A stretch of 64,000 nucleotides of DNA, taken from positions 44,898-108,897 of the forward strand of contig JAWKLG010000024.1 in assembly GCA_041392845.1 (NCBI GenBank), in the 5' to 3' direction. Every line of letters begins with the position of its first letter. Position 1 is the stretch's first letter. Under the pieces are notes generated by a model. The model saw only the letters and a program-made list of their open reading frames with translations. It searched no databases and was not told the DNA's origin. The position numbers and the translations under genes were made by a program. This stretch comes from JAGQWW01 sp041392845. GTDB lineage: Bacteria > Bacteroidota > Bacteroidia > Chitinophagales > Saprospiraceae. Positions 63,225-64,000 of the stretch are shown piece after piece.

Positions 63225-63255
63225 TTGATTTTTAATATATAAAAACTTACCTTTG
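63225..63255 (+). promoter_or_regulatory. promoter of a noncoding or leader transcript
   Basis: TTG (63225-63227) and TACCTTTG (63248-63255) with a 20-nt spacer, a close match to the Bacteroidota consensus. There is no start codon with a sensible reading frame until 63692. Confidence 0.6.
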
Positions 63256-63261
63256 CTACCG

Positions 63262-63359
63262 TCAAATTTCAGAGATGAAAAGAGACCAATAATTGAATAA
63301 ATCAAACAGGATACCAAAAGTGATTTTTAGGCACTTTTTTTAAAAAAAAATGTTTGATT
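63262..63359 (+). ncRNA. candidate small RNA or attenuator leader
   Basis: From the expected transcript start (~63262) the RNA can form an inner hairpin AAAAGTG/CACTTTT (63316-63322 with 63332-63338) followed by a T-run, a terminator. An outer stem AATCAAACA/TGTTTGATT (63300-63308 with 63351-63359) competes with or encloses it. Termination would give an RNA of about 80 nt. I do not recognise a known family. Confidence 0.4.
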
Positions 63360-63691
63360 AAAATGGTAAATGAACTTTTACAGGTTCAAATTACCAAATT
63401 CAAGAAGCTCTTTCCGGAGCAAAAAGGCAAACAAACATTCAGAACAACACACCTTTTTTTAAAAAAAAGGTAAGAAAACAGGTTTTCACCCAACTGCGGT
63501 GGTAATACACCGAAAGGAAGAAGTTTCTGGATGTTTGCAATAGCTTGTCTTAAAAATTCATTCTATTCCTACCTGCCATTTCTACTTCCGTGTTGAGGTT
63601 TTCCCCTCCCCAAAACCGATCGTGCAAAAATGTATACCTGTACCCAGGGTATACCTGAAGTTTGTATCCCATTTTGACTCACTATAATCCC
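63360..63691. other. hairpin-rich noncoding stretch before the small membrane protein gene
   Basis: No gene seen. Inverted repeats: ACCTTTTTTTAAAAAAAAGGT (a long palindrome at 63451-63471), CGGTG-6 nt-CACCG (63497-63512), GGTTTT-9 nt-AAAACC (63597-63617) and GTATACC-9 nt-GGTATAC (63632-63654). The last also forms a direct repeat GTATACCTG at 63632 and 63649, an operator-like layout 35 nt before the ATG. Confidence 0.45.
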
Positions 63692-63931
63692 ATGAGCATG
63701 CAAAAAAACTTTACTCAAAATGACGTATTTGCCGGAAGCCTTCACAATGAATCCCCAGTAATGGCCGGACTAAAAGCTGTTCAGGAATGGTTCTTTTTAT
63801 TGCTGTTGATTACGGTTGGTGCCATCGGCTTCTTTTATGTAATGAGCAACAGCAACGGTACCAGTCAATCATTTAAAGCCAAATACAAAACAGAACAGGT
63901 CTCCAAAGCCGGTTTCTTTGTAGGAAATTAA
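63692..63931 (+). CDS. small single-span membrane protein, hypothetical
   Basis: A 79-residue protein (ATG at 63692; the ATG at 63698 is a possible alternative, and a TTG at 63662 would sit within the operator-like repeats). It has one transmembrane helix (WFFLLLLITVGAIGFFYVM, about residues 32-50) with an Asn/Ser-rich N-terminal region and a Lys-rich tail. No family is recognised. Translation initiation context is unremarkable. The gene is preceded by a long hairpin-rich leader. The last 69 bp of the window (63932-64000) hold no visible feature. Confidence 0.6.
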   Translation: MSMQKNFTQNDVFAGSLHNESPVMAGLKAVQEWFFLLLLITVGAIGFFYVMSNSNGTSQSFKAKYKTEQVSKAGFFVGN

Positions 63932-64000
63932 GCCAGTGGTTACAAGAAGGAATCCATATTTCTAGTGTTCGTATATAAACAACCGTTCATTGACTTGATT

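Noticed and set aside
63676..63686. GACTCACTATA, an 11-bp match to the core of the T7 RNA polymerase promoter
   Set aside because: The flanks do not match (ATCC instead of GGGAGA after it, no TAATAC before it), and nothing else suggests a T7-like phage or vector. A chance match of this size in 64 kb is unsurprising enough, and a Bacteroidota-type promoter lies upstream.

Overview
This looks like a chromosomal segment of a free-living Bacteroidota bacterium, most likely a Saprospiraceae-type (Haliscomenobacter/Lewinella-like) lineage. The support is the AT-rich sequence, two TonB-dependent receptors with N-terminal carboxypeptidase-regulatory domains, a PorP/SprF gene next to a PorE-like OmpA gene, several proteins with type IX secretion (T9SS) C-terminal sorting domains, many lipoproteins, and promoters of the Bacteroidota form TTG - about 20 nt - TAnnTTTG. 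I see no insertion sequence, phage, plasmid or CRISPR array.

Layout. 0-8 kb: partial unknown gene, DUF4197 lipoprotein, FAD oxidoreductase, lipoprotein pyrophosphatase, DoxX protein, then a likely metal-uptake set (His-rich small protein, TonB receptor, acidic lipoprotein). 8-20 kb: membrane-tethered papain-family protease, cohesin-like lipoprotein, and an envelope cluster (MlaD/MCE protein, peptidoglycan amidase, LptD-like protein, secA). 20-31 kb: lipoprotein, T9SS type-B secreted protein, membrane 4Fe-4S protein, LON-domain protein, bacterial alpha-2-macroglobulin. 31-35 kb: GH20 hexosaminidase and sodium/solute symporter, both broken by many small indels. 35-44 kb: CBS protein, ECF sigma factor, PorP/SprF and PorE-like genes, DUF1573 lipoprotein, DUF1800-DUF1501 pair. 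44-55 kb: tRNA-Lys, thioredoxin-TPR protein, thioesterase, beta-barrel, DUF255 protein, secreted lamin-tail protein, TonB receptor, RlmI methyltransferase, outer-membrane protein. 55-63 kb: one 2,663-residue T9SS-secreted multidomain protein, then a structured noncoding stretch and a small membrane protein.

The window is dominated by envelope work: translocation (SecA), outer-membrane assembly (LptD, MlaD), T9SS components and their cargo, TonB uptake and lipoproteins.

The most unusual feature is noncoding. Many intergenic regions hold degenerate tandem arrays of different sequence that share a 7-bp period. Several begin at the stop codon of the upstream gene, and in at least three cases the stop codon TAG is itself in phase as the first unit. 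A second notable point is a cluster of at least eleven single- or double-base indels between 31.7 and 34.3 kb, plus isolated frameshifts at 15.52 and 44.86 kb, which probably reflect consensus errors. Family assignments come from reading motifs by eye; no database search was run.
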